From: Ammoniphilus resinae
GTDB lineage: Bacteria > Bacillota > Bacilli > Aneurinibacillales > RAOX-1
DNA length: 64,000 bases
Assembly: GCF_017873965.1 (NCBI RefSeq)
Contig: NZ_JAGGKT010000004.1
Coordinates: 124,001-188,000, forward strand
Direction of reading: 5' to 3'
The notes under the pieces: generated by a model
What the model saw: only the letters and a program-made list of their open reading frames with translations
Databases searched by the model: none
Told to the model about the DNA's origin: nothing
Shown here: piece by piece, positions 53,006-61,394 of the stretch
Numbering within the stretch: position 1 is the first letter of the stretch
Layout: each line of letters opens with the position of its first letter
Position numbers and translations under genes: made by a program

Positions 53006-54040
53006 TTATAAAAAGACAATAGTATAAATAAAAGAGATAATCGAAAGAATAATGGAAGAAACAAACATAGAGATCAATGGTTTTAAACCCCTAGTTCTTA
53101 ATGCTTGAGAGCTCACGTTGAGCCCTAGCCCAACCATTGCCGCTGTTAATAAAAAGGAACTAAATGTAGCGATGTAGTCCAGTAATACTTTTGGAATGGC
53201 TGCGTAGGTTCCAATTAAACTAGCCAAAACAAACCCTACAAGAAACCAAGGGAAGTCCACTTTTGCCGCCTTATTTTTATCCTTCCCCATCCAGTAAGCC
53301 AAAAGAAAACAGAGTGGAATAAGAAGCAAAACCCTGCCTAACTTTGCTAAGAGTGCGAAGGCTAGTGCATCTTCTCCAGCTGGTGCGGAAGCAGCAGCCA
53401 CGTGCGCGATCTCATGAAGACTGGCACCTGACCAAACTCCGTATTGGATATCCGTTAAAGGCATAATAGGATACAATAAGGTATAAATAACGGTAAACAC
53501 TGTCCCTATTAAAGCAATAATTCCTACACCTATTGCCGTATCTTCTTCTTTAGCCTTTATGATCGGAGAAACGGCTGCAATCGCTGCAGCACCACAGATA
53601 CCAGTTCCAACGGCGAGTAATAAGGACAATGACTGACTTGCTTTTAGCCATTTGGCTATTAACATAGTGGCGGTAATTGCAAGGGTGATACTCAACACAT
53701 CCTGAATAATAAGGCCTAGTCCCTGTTGAAGAATAACGTCAACATTTAATCTAAATCCAAAAAGAATAATTGCATATCTTAATAGTTTTTTTCCGGAATA
53801 TTGAACCCCTTCTCGAATCGCTTCAGGGTACCCAAACACCTGTCGATAAATAATGGCCAGAAGGATTGCAGTAATCATCGAGCCCAGATGAATAATTAGA
53901 GGGATTTTTGCTAAGCCAATACCTAACAAAGCCATTACAAAAGTAAAAAGAATACCAGATAATCCTCTCCACCATCTGTCGCATTGTCCATGATTATTTT
54001 GCGAATGTATAGCCTTAGGGTATGTCTTCTGAAGTTGCAT
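53006..54040 (-). CDS. YeiH/UPF0324-family membrane protein (putative sulfate exporter)
   Basis: The 344-residue membrane protein has about ten hydrophobic segments and the family signatures GYPEAIREGVQYSGKKLLRYAIILFGFRL (split reading), AVGTGICGAAAIAAVSPIIK and GASLHEIAHVAAASAPAGED. YeiH proteins are annotated as putative sulfate exporters and are often divergent from a CysL/YeiE-type LysR gene, as here. If the neighbouring sulfite-oxidase-fold enzyme makes sulfate, this could export it (inference). Start ATG 54040 is preceded by a purine-rich AAGGTGG. Confidence 0.85.
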   Translation of the reverse strand: MQLQKTYPKAIHSQNNHGQCDRWWRGLSGILFTFVMALLGIGLAKIPLIIHLGSMITAILLAIIYRQVFGYPEAIREGVQYSGKKLLRYAIILFGFRLNVDVILQQGLGLIIQDVLSITLAITATMLIAKWLKASQSLSLLLAVGTGICGAAAIAAVSPIIKAKEEDTAIGVGIIALIGTVFTVIYTLLYPIMPLTDIQYGVWSGASLHEIAHVAAASAPAGEDALAFALLAKLGRVLLLIPLCFLLAYWMGKDKNKAAKVDFPWFLVGFVLASLIGTYAAIPKVLLDYIATFSSFLLTAAMVGLGLNVSSQALRTRGLKPLISMFVSSIILSIISFIYTIVFL

Positions 54041-54121
54041 GCTTCATTCCACCTTTCGCTAGAATTTGTATCATAAGTTAGCTTTACTATACGGTAGAGG
54101 TAATAAAAAGGAGAAATACCG

Positions 54122-54135
54122 ATTCATAATAGAAT
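54122..54135. promoter_or_regulatory. Possible LysR-type binding dyad in the yeiH-lysR gap
   Basis: ATTC-N6-GAAT (ATTCATAATAGAAT) lies in the 168-bp divergent gap and fits the loose T-N11-A dyad recognised by LysR regulators. Weak evidence on its own. Confidence 0.3.
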
Positions 54136-54208
54136 GCATAAAAAAAACTAATAGATCTCTTTTTCTGAAGGCGGTCTTTAAATTTAAAAAGGGTAGTGGA
54201 GGGTTTTT

Positions 54209-55093
54209 ATGATTGTCGATTTGTTAAAAATATTTGTCACGGTTATACAGAAGAAAGGTTTTACAAAAGCTGCAGAAATTCTGCATCTTTCACAACCTGC
54301 AGTAAGCCTGCATATCCAGAATCTTGAAAATGAATTCGGGATGAAATTAATAAATCGATCTTCAAAACAAGTCGAACCGACACAAGCAGGTCATATTCTG
54401 TATGATCGCGCTTTAAAAATTTTGGATTTATACGAAAATGCGAAACAAGAGATACATTTGCTACAAAACACTGTTTCAGGGAGTCTAAAGATAGGGGCTA
54501 GCTATACGATTGGAGAATACATCTTACCTAACATTTTAGCAGAATTCTCTTTTCAATATCCTCAAGTTGATATTGAGGTGATGATAGACAACACCGAAGA
54601 GGTTGCCAATTTCGTACGCTTAAGACAATTGGACGCCGGTTTTGTAGAAGGAGAAATAGATAGTAATGAATTCGTTATGGAATCTTATTTACAGGACGAA
54701 ATGATATTTATAGCACCACCTAATCATCCATTAGCTTTTAAAAAAAAGATTCGGATGGATGATTTACATGACCAAATATGGATATTAAGAGAAAATGGAT
54801 CCGGAACAAGAGCTTATAATAATCACGTCATCGATCAGTACCAATTAAGGGTAAAAAAATCCTATGTATTTAGTAGCAGTCAAGGTGTTAAGGAAGCGGT
54901 CGCTGCTGGTTTGGGAATTGGATGTCTATCCAAATGGGTGGTCCAAAAAGAGTTGAAAGATAACTCATTAGTACGCCTAAAAGTTGGGGGTGTTCCCTTC
55001 ACTAGGGAGTTTTCAATCATTCTAAGGAAAGATCCGTATATTACGAAGGCAACAGAAATCTTTTTACAGAGAGTAATGGATAGTAGTCCCTAA
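54209..55093 (+). CDS. LysR-family regulator (CysL/YeiE-like)
   Basis: The 294-residue LysR regulator has HTH residues KGFTKAAEILHLSQPAVSLH and a substrate-binding domain (GSLKIGASYTIGEYILPNIL; VKEAVAAGLGIGCLSKWVV). GASYTIGEYILP is characteristic of the CysL/YwfK subgroup that controls sulfite and cysteine metabolism. It is divergent from the yeiH-type exporter, which it probably activates. ATG 54209 follows GTGGAGGG. Confidence 0.87.
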   Translation: MIVDLLKIFVTVIQKKGFTKAAEILHLSQPAVSLHIQNLENEFGMKLINRSSKQVEPTQAGHILYDRALKILDLYENAKQEIHLLQNTVSGSLKIGASYTIGEYILPNILAEFSFQYPQVDIEVMIDNTEEVANFVRLRQLDAGFVEGEIDSNEFVMESYLQDEMIFIAPPNHPLAFKKKIRMDDLHDQIWILRENGSGTRAYNNHVIDQYQLRVKKSYVFSSSQGVKEAVAAGLGIGCLSKWVVQKELKDNSLVRLKVGGVPFTREFSIILRKDPYITKATEIFLQRVMDSSP

Positions 55094-55338
55094 TTGCGAG
55101 TTTTTAATTGGGACAAGCGCACTGAATCACATGTGTGGATTAGGTGGAGAAGAGATTCGCAGTATGGGGGTCTATGTAGCAATGGAACATAAAACCGGAA
55201 TAAGCGTTACTGGCAATAAAAAAGAACACAGATACACTCAGTTCACTGGTTTTTTTGTATGTTCAAAACTTCATTAAATAGTTTCCCTATTCACCAATCA
55301 GGGCTTTACCATGACTTTTGCCTCATTTAATTTATTTA
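55094..55338. other. Gene-free interval downstream of the LysR gene
   Basis: An open frame to TAA 55277 reads ALNHMCGLGGEEIRSMGVYV in part, without a start codon or ribosome binding site. It could be a degraded gene end but matches nothing I know. The rest is AT-rich spacer leading to the ECF promoter at 55339. Confidence 0.3.
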
Positions 55339-55365
55339 GCAAACCGATATCTTCTTTTATTCGTT
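55339..55365 (+). promoter_or_regulatory. ECF-type promoter of the propeller-cupredoxin gene
   Basis: GCAAACCGA, 14 bases, CGTT, 36 bp before the coding start; same layout as the promoter of the sigma factor. Confidence 0.75.
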
Positions 55366-55400
55366 TACTTAGATAAAGAATAAAAAGGAGGTACCTTTTC

Positions 55401-56831
55401 ATGATACAACACTCTTTGAAATCATCTTATTTCAAGCTGCTTATTGTTTCATTACTACTGTTAGTTGTAAGTGCATGCAGTAGTGAACAGAACGCTCAAC
55501 CTGTAAGTGAAAACAAGGAAAAGACTACAGGCTCAACGAAAGAGAATACAAATGCAGAAAATGTAAAAAAACCGATGCTTTATGTAAACAACCGAGAAGC
55601 CAATACAGTCCAAGTCATTGATCCTACAACTTACAGCGTTATCAGTACTGTAGAGGTAGGAGAAAAACCTACATATGTTCAAGTAACCCCTGATGGAAAA
55701 TATGCGTACGTGGTTAACAGCAAATCAGAGGATGTTTCCATTATTGACACAAAATCAAATAAAGTGTTAAAAACCGTTCCAGTTGGCAAAACACCAAAAG
55801 GTGTAAACTTTACAACAGACGGGAAATGGGCCTATGTTATCAATGAAGGTGAAGGCACTGTAACGGTCATTGATGTAGCAAAAATGCAAGAAAGCCATGT
55901 GGTTAAAATTGGTAAGTTCCCCCATAACGGAATCTCAAGTCCAGACAGCAGCAAATTTTATGTTACAAATACAGCATCAAATTCGATATCCGTTATTGAT
56001 ACAGAAAGTCAATCTGTGATCAACACCATTGAAGGCGTAAAAGATCTCCCACATAATTTAACGATTACACCAGATGGAAAAACACTGTGGGTGACGCTAA
56101 CCAAATCGAATGCCATTGGAATTATTGACTTGGAAAAAGAGAAAATGGTTGAAACCATCCCCGTTGGAAAAGGGCATCATGTCATAGATTTAACAAATGA
56201 TGGTAAATTTGCCTACGTTGCAAACATTGGGGATCATATCGTTACGGTCGTAGATATAGCATCAAAAGAAGTAGTGAAATCCATCAAAGTGGGGAAAGGT
56301 CCTCATGGTATTGCCATTACACCTGACAATAAAGAAGTCTATATACCCGTTACAGAGGAAAATAAACTTGTTGTCCTTGATACAACAACAAATGAAGTAA
56401 GCCAAACGATTGAAACAGATGCCTTTCCATTTTTTACGGCGACAGTAGGAAGCCGTGGTACAGCATACTTTACTGAAGCATCGATGACGGAAAAGCATCA
56501 TTCAGCAGAAAAGGGTTCCGAATCAAATGGAACTTCAAATGATTCACAACAGGGAGCTTCAAAAACAGTTATCGTGAATCCCCCTTTTTTAAAAACGGAT
56601 GAAACCTTTGCGTATACATTTGATGAATCTGGGGAATATGCTATTCATTGCGATCCTCACCCCTATATGACAATGACAGTCATTGTTAAAGAGGGTAAAA
56701 AGATGGAGGAACAAACCGTTGAAATAAAAGACTACAGTTATACGCCAGAGACCCTTGAAATTACACCTGGTACAGCAGTAAAGTGGATCAATAAAGATAC
56801 GGTCCAGCATAATGCTGTAATTGAAAAGTAA
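55401..56831 (+). CDS. Lipoprotein with a YVTN beta-propeller and an apparently circularly permuted cupredoxin domain
   Basis: The 476-residue protein has a lipobox (LLVVSAC, Cys about 26). Seven YVTN-type propeller blades span about 55-360 (PTYVQVTPDGKYAYVVNSKS; repeated VIDTxTNxVxxTIxVGxxP). A His- and Ser-rich linker and a split cupredoxin follow: first FAYTFDESGEYAIHCDPHPY then M (the Cys-His-Met half), then VEIKDYSYTPETLEITPGTA and KDTVQHNAVIEK (the half that carries the first His ligand). The usual order is the reverse. All four ligands occur once, so the fold could close by permutation. AAAGGAGG precedes the ATG. It likely works in surface electron transfer or copper handling under the ECF sigma factor. 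Confidence 0.82.
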   Translation: MIQHSLKSSYFKLLIVSLLLLVVSACSSEQNAQPVSENKEKTTGSTKENTNAENVKKPMLYVNNREANTVQVIDPTTYSVISTVEVGEKPTYVQVTPDGKYAYVVNSKSEDVSIIDTKSNKVLKTVPVGKTPKGVNFTTDGKWAYVINEGEGTVTVIDVAKMQESHVVKIGKFPHNGISSPDSSKFYVTNTASNSISVIDTESQSVINTIEGVKDLPHNLTITPDGKTLWVTLTKSNAIGIIDLEKEKMVETIPVGKGHHVIDLTNDGKFAYVANIGDHIVTVVDIASKEVVKSIKVGKGPHGIAITPDNKEVYIPVTEENKLVVLDTTTNEVSQTIETDAFPFFTATVGSRGTAYFTEASMTEKHHSAEKGSESNGTSNDSQQGASKTVIVNPPFLKTDETFAYTFDESGEYAIHCDPHPYMTMTVIVKEGKKMEEQTVEIKDYSYTPETLEITPGTAVKWINKDTVQHNAVIEK

Positions 56832-56846
56832 TGATCCTGAGAAGAA

Positions 56847-56877
56847 GGCCCTCATCAGATGAGGGTCTTCATTATTC
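56847..56877 (+). terminator. Terminator of the propeller-cupredoxin gene
   Basis: CCCTCAT-CAG-ATGAGGG is a perfect 7-bp stem followed by TCTTCATTATTCTT. Confidence 0.75.
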
Positions 56878-56949
56878 TTCAACAAAATTCAAGTCCATTC
56901 TTTTCAGACTATCATTTGGGATAGAAAAACTATTTCAGGTAGGATAGAA

Positions 56950-56976
56950 TCAAACCGATTAATCGTTTATTGCGTT
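56950..56976 (+). promoter_or_regulatory. ECF-type promoter of a deleted sigma-factor copy
   Basis: TCAAACCGA, 14 bases, CGTT, in sequence clearly related to the sigma-factor promoter at 48611. It now drives only a nine-codon remnant. Confidence 0.7.
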
Positions 56977-57013
56977 AATAAAAGTATAGGGAAAAACGAG
57001 GAGTTCCTATATC

Positions 57014-57040
57014 ATGCGAAACAAGAGTGATAATGCTTAA
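57014..57040 (+). pseudogene. First codons of a second ECF sigma-factor gene
   Basis: ATGCGAAACAAGAGTGATA is identical to the start of the sigma gene at 48675 (MRNKSD), with its GAGGAG site upstream. It then ends in NA-stop where the rest of sigma, the anti-sigma gene and the C-terminal part of the molybdoenzyme copy have been deleted. Confidence 0.8.
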
Positions 57041-57049
57041 AAAATGCTC

Positions 57050-57640
57050 CTAAGACCATTGACGCGATTCATCTACGAGACCACCGATCTCAAACTGCCA
57101 ATCCTCGGAGGTAAACGATGGGATCGGCGTCACTGAATACACCCTGAAATTTCCTTGGGCCCCACCGCCTATGGGAGGATTCGAAGCCGTTTGAGGCATA
57201 GGATTTGGTATCATGCGGTTCTCATCATCCTTACTGATTTCCTCGGCAGCTGAGCCGCCATCATCCAACGCTCCTTTCAGCCATCGATAAAAAACGGGTC
57301 CCAGTGAGAATACAAATAGTAATCCCAATATCCTGCATCACTAATCGTCTAGAAAGGAGCGGTTGTTTTAGGGAAGGAAGAATGCTGGTAATACGGCTAG
57401 TCTCTTCTCTATTCCCTGGTTCTGAGTCGTTAATCCCTTATCGGACTTTTTCTTCCTATATGTCAATCGGCTGCGGCTAATAGAATGGAATAGAACATAG
57501 GGTATTCCCACCCATGTGAACAGATCATGCCAAATCAGCGCGGTTTGACTCCACCCCTTTGGGAGGTGGTGTTCTTGCCAGAGAACAACCCCAGATACAG
57601 CCCATCCTAGAAGGGGTAGCGTCAGGAAACGTTAATTACA
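57050..57640 (-). pseudogene. Decayed second copy of the molybdoenzyme-cytochrome b gene
   Basis: The minus strand encodes pieces homologous to the middle of the protein at 50002-51264: HHLPKGWSQTALIWHDLF and TWVGIPYVLFHSISRSR in one frame, and FVFSLGPVFYRWLKGALDDG and PPIGGGAQGNFRVYSVTP in another. Frameshifts lie around 57330 and 57460. Both ends are missing: the catalytic Cys domain (C-terminal) and the first two membrane helices. With the sigma remnant it marks an ancestral duplication of the sigma/anti-sigma/molybdoenzyme module. Confidence 0.85.
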
Positions 57641-57753
57641 ACGCTAAGCAAATACACCACTAAAAACTCAAATCTCTTGGTCTAATTCAAGAAGATTGGG
57701 GGTTATTTATTTCACTAACGATCTCCTATAGATTAACAAAATGTATCAGTAAT

Positions 57754-57956
57754 CACTTAGCAATAATCATGTCTTTTTTCGTTTCATTTCCGCTAATCCA
57801 TTCGGCTTCCATTTTAACAAATTTAATATGACTTTTTGCTTGCTCGAAAGTTGAAATATCATTTTCTTCAAATCCATCATTATAGGAAAATGCAAACTTA
57901 GGTTTGAATGAGCTGCTCCTGTCTATGATCAGTCCGCTTAGAATAAAGATGTTCTC
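57754..57956 (-). pseudogene. C-terminal fragment of an unknown gene
   Basis: The minus strand has an open 67-codon frame ending at TGA 57754-57756. It reads FKPKFAFSYNDGFEENDIST then FEQAKSHIKFVKMEAEWISG, which has coding character but no start codon (a stop lies just upstream). The family is not recognised. Confidence 0.4.
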
Positions 57957-58044
57957 CTAGCTCGCCTTCCCTTCGGTCAGGTTCGCTCTACGGAGCTACA
58001 TCCTCTAATCTCAAGATATTTTACCTTACGTAGATTGGCTCGTT

Positions 58045-58619
58045 CGCAGGATTTTACATAAAAAGTACGGAGGACCGAGTTCGAATCCCAGAAGGGCACA
58101 GACCCGTTCGCTAAACCTTAATCGGTCTCCACACCTTGGACAGGTGTAACGAAGGAATGTAAAGGCAATGACCCGTTGAGCCGTGGGAGGGTGAACCTCC
58201 AAGGTTATATTTGTGGAGGATGCGTGCAGTAAAAGATTTCCAAAGGAGAATTGGCATCGTTTCTTCTATTTAAATATGCTTAAATATGCCCATATTCAAC
58301 ACCACCGTATTGATCCGACTTACTTTCCATCTCTCATCTGATTTTAAAGTGATGAAATCCTGCGAATGATCGAGCATACGTGAGAAACACCCATAATACC
58401 GAGGGACGGGATTCTATAGTTTAACAAGGAAATGGTTGCGCAACCATTTTGTATGCACAATTTATGCAGGATTTTGACCGACAGAAAATTTTCGTTTATA
58501 CATTAGAGACCTGGAAACACTTATATCCCAACAGCATTGGTAAAAATTGGCGATTTTCTAAAATATTAATTCATCTTCACCAGTAATAGTAGGCTATGCA
58601 GTTTTTGCAGAATTTTGGG
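58045..58619. repeat. Four dispersed copies of a GCAGGATTTT motif, candidate TnsB-binding sites
   Basis: TTCGCAGGATTTTACA (58045-58060), its complement-strand relative ATTCGCAGGATTTC (58354-58367, minus), TATGCAGGATTTTGA (58463-58477) and TTTGCAGAATTTTGGG (58604-58619). Tn7-like ends contain several transposase-binding repeats of about 20 bp. The last two lie in the same orientation just upstream of tnsA, but one copy is inverted, so the set is not fully regular. Confidence 0.4.
58077..58100 (+). other. Sequence resembling a degenerate tRNA 3' end
   Basis: CCGAGTTCGAATCCCAG has the invariant GTTCGAATC T-loop with three of five stem pairs, followed by AAGGGCA in the acceptor position but no CCA. 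It is not a functional tRNA. It may be a relic of a tRNA used as an integration site, or chance. Confidence 0.25.
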
Positions 58620-58750
58620 TATTTCTACATTGTTGAATTGAAAACTCAACAAGAACAATTCGGCAAAACTAGAGTTTTTTCACTAAAGGATTCGACAAGA
58701 GGAAAAGAGAAGCTTTATAAGGTGATTTATCGATATTTGTCATAAGCGGG

Positions 58751-59443
58751 GTGATTTGTATCTATACGCCTCTTTCAATAAAAGGAAGCAGCCGATATGG
58801 TAACAACTACTGGGAAGCCATGAGTGTGAAAATGAATCGAACGATACGCATGTTTAGTGATTTGGAGTACGACCATTGGGTGCTTATCGAGGGTGATCCA
58901 GATATTTTGTGCTTTTGCGAGCAACCCATAAAAATTAATGTCCTTCTGGAAGGGGAAATGGTTGAATCGATTTTAGATATGTGGATTCAAAGAAAAGACG
59001 GTGCAGAGATTTTCGTCGAAATTAAATATGCTGCTGAACTCGACCCTAAAAACAGTAATTTCTCTCCAAGATCATTGAGACAAACAAGTGCTCAACGGAA
59101 GTGGTGCGAACAAAATGGATTCAAATATGAAATAAGAACGGACAAAGAAATTCGTGGAAATCTTGTGTATTTAGATAATTTGAAACTGATATTACCATAT
59201 GTACGCCAAAGGGCAACACCCATAGAAACTGACTGGCATAGGATCCTGGCTGCCATAAAAAATCGCTCAAATACGATCTTTCATGTTGAACAACAATTTC
59301 CTGAAATCCCGAAGCAAAGGATTCGAGAAACCATTTGCAGGATGATTTATACTGGTGTAATTCGCTCAAATATTGATAAGGATCCGTTCAATTCTACCAC
59401 GGAGGTGTGGTTTAATGACCAAACAGAGATGGATAGAAAATGA
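58751..59443 (+). CDS. tnsA: TnsA-like transposon endonuclease
   Basis: The up to 230-residue protein has the TnsA restriction-like nuclease core: RMFSDLEYDHWVLIEGDPDI, CFCEQPIKI, SILDMWIQRKDGAEIFVEIK with the Asp and Glu-X-Lys expected at the active site, then RSLRQTSAQRKWCEQNGFKY. The enzyme cuts the 5' strands so that Tn7-type elements move by cut and paste. GTG 58751 has only a weak GCGGGG site; ATG 58819 (MSVKMNRTIRMF) is an alternative. It overlaps tnsB by 29 bp. Confidence 0.8.
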   Translation: MICIYTPLSIKGSSRYGNNYWEAMSVKMNRTIRMFSDLEYDHWVLIEGDPDILCFCEQPIKINVLLEGEMVESILDMWIQRKDGAEIFVEIKYAAELDPKNSNFSPRSLRQTSAQRKWCEQNGFKYEIRTDKEIRGNLVYLDNLKLILPYVRQRATPIETDWHRILAAIKNRSNTIFHVEQQFPEIPKQRIRETICRMIYTGVIRSNIDKDPFNSTTEVWFNDQTEMDRK

Positions 59444-61379
59444 AAATATCGACCCAATTTATTTGGATATTGCAACATGGCCAATAGTACATGAGGATAA
59501 GTTAAATTCGAAGGATAAGGAGGTATATTTAACAAGAAAAAAAGCAGTTGTGCTTTATATGAAAAATAACCAGTCCATCGATACTATTAGTGAAGTTACT
59601 GGCCTGGATCGAAATGTTATACGTAAACTTGTGAAACGATGTTTATCTTCAGATAATCAAGGGGGGATTTGGGGGTTCCGTGCACTCATCCCAAGAAAAC
59701 GTTTAAAAGCATACGACCGAAAATCCCTTCCAGAACTTTCACAGCACGACGATTCCCCAAGTTTTGTTGGTTCTTTTTCATTTCTTCTCAAGAATTATCC
59801 ATCAATCCAAGAGGCCATCGATAACATCTTTTTAGGCAGGAACAAAAAAGAGGTTAGAAGCCCAATCATAAAGGTGAAAGAGCTTCATAAAAAATTCTTG
59901 GAATTATGTACTGCCGAAGGAATAAAACCTCATCAATATCCCTTTATTACGGATGATCTTGGATGAAGATCTCTATACCGGTATGTAAAAGAATTGGAAC
60001 AGAAGCACTTTGGTGAAGCATCAAAACGATATGGCGAGGAAGCTGCTCAAAAAGCAAGGCATACGGGGAAAGGGGAGCAAAACGAACCGACGATTATTAG
60101 ACCTTTGAAACGAGTACAGTTTGATGGACATCGAATTGATTGCTCAATTGCAATTATTTTTAAAACCCTTGAGGGTGACGAAATTGTGGTGATCATGGAT
60201 CGTCTATGGTTATTAGCCCTAATTGATGTAGCAACTAGGGTAGTTCTTGGATACTACATTAGCTATAACAAAGAATACTCCGCCAGCGACGTATTACATT
60301 GCATAAAGAATGCAATCATGCCGAAAGAACCGAAGGATTTAACCATTCCGAGTTTACAATATGACCCTCATGGAGGTTTTCCATCCGAGCGTTTTTCAGA
60401 TTTAGAATGGGCATTGTGGGATGAGTGCCTATTTGATAATGGTAAGGCCAACTTGGCAAAACAGGTTAAAGATCGTTTGAACCGAATTGTGGGGTGTTCG
60501 GTTAATGCCGGCCCTGTGGCTTTACCAACAAGGAGAAGTTATATTGAACGTTTTTTTGGAACTCTTGAGGAGAATGGTTATCATCGAATGACAAATACAA
60601 CCGGGAGCCACCCCAAAGATCCACGGCGGAAAAATCCGGAGGAAACGGCCGTGAAGTTTAGGATTAGTGCAGAGCATTTGGAGCAAATAACGGATGTACT
60701 TATTTCAAATTATAATGGCACTCCTCATGAAGGGATCAATAATTTGACTCCCCTTCAGTGCTTGGAACAGCGCATTACTCGCGGTATGTTTCCACGAGTA
60801 ATGCCCGAAGAAAACAGGCAGGAAGTTGTCTTCCTTTCCCTGTCGGCTCGAAGAGTGATCCAAGGAAATATTAAAAAGGGAAGAAGGCCCTATATTTATT
60901 ACGAAGGAGTGGAATATCGCAATGAAGTTCTAGCACGTAGTCCAGGGCTAATTGGAACACAATTAGACTTGCTCATAAATATTGATGACCTTCGGATTAT
61001 TCGTGCTTTCCTACCTGACGGCAGTGAATTTGGCACATTGACTGCAAATGGACAGTGGGGGGTGACTCCGCATTCACTTCAAGTAAGAAAGCAAATTAAT
61101 AAATTAAGAAAACTAAAACTGCTTTATTTTACAGCCCAGGATGATCCAATAGAATGTTATCACCGATATTTGCAGGAGCAAGCCAAGACAAATCGAACCG
61201 CCCGTAATCGATTAGCAGCGATGAACCGCAAATCAGTTGTTAAAAAGGAAACTTTGCCATCAAAGGAAGGAGATATGACAGCACAACAAGAAACCATTTC
61301 AAATTTTAAACATTTCGAGACAGAAAAAGATCGTAATAATATGGTTAATCGAAAACGGTTCAAAACACTTACATATTAA
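59415..61379 (+). pseudogene. tnsB: TnsB-like DDE transposase gene with one in-frame TGA
   Basis: ATG 59415 (GGAGGTG upstream) starts MTKQRWIENENIDPIYLDIA. An HTH region follows (ISEVTGLDRNVIRKLVKRCL). The same frame resumes after TGA 59964-59966 with RSLYRYVKELEQKHFGEASK. The rve/DDE domain has Asp in VQFDGHRID, Asp in LFDNGKANLA and Glu in SYIERFFGTLEENG, followed by a Mu-type C-terminal domain; total 655 codons. Only one codon is wrong: DDLG-stop-RSLYRYV, where relatives have an aromatic residue or Arg, so CGA or TGG to TGA fits. Either a fresh nonsense mutation or readthrough. Everything else, including the catalytic triad, is intact. Confidence 0.82.
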
Positions 61380-61394
61380 TCGGGGGTGAAATCA

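Larger units (their letters stand above)
57957..58750. other. Gene-free region holding the probable left end of the Tn7-like element
   Basis: No open frame is convincing. The segment contains four copies of a GCAGGATTTT-like motif, a tRNA-3'-end-like sequence, the dyad GGTTGCGCAACC (58433-58444), and a GAGCC...GGAGG/CCTCC...GGTT hairpin near 58170-58210. GC content is visibly higher at 57955-58260 than in the surrounding DNA. Confidence 0.4.

Noticed and set aside
58165-58215. A hairpin starting GAGCC with GGAGG/CCTCC and GGTT, reminiscent of group II intron domain V
   Set aside because: No intron reverse transcriptase ORF, no other intron domains nearby, and the bulge and loop do not match domain V well.
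59964-59966. TGA in tnsB as a selenocysteine codon
   Set aside because: No selenoprotein is known among DDE transposases, and the position lies in a linker, not at a redox site. A point mutation is simpler.
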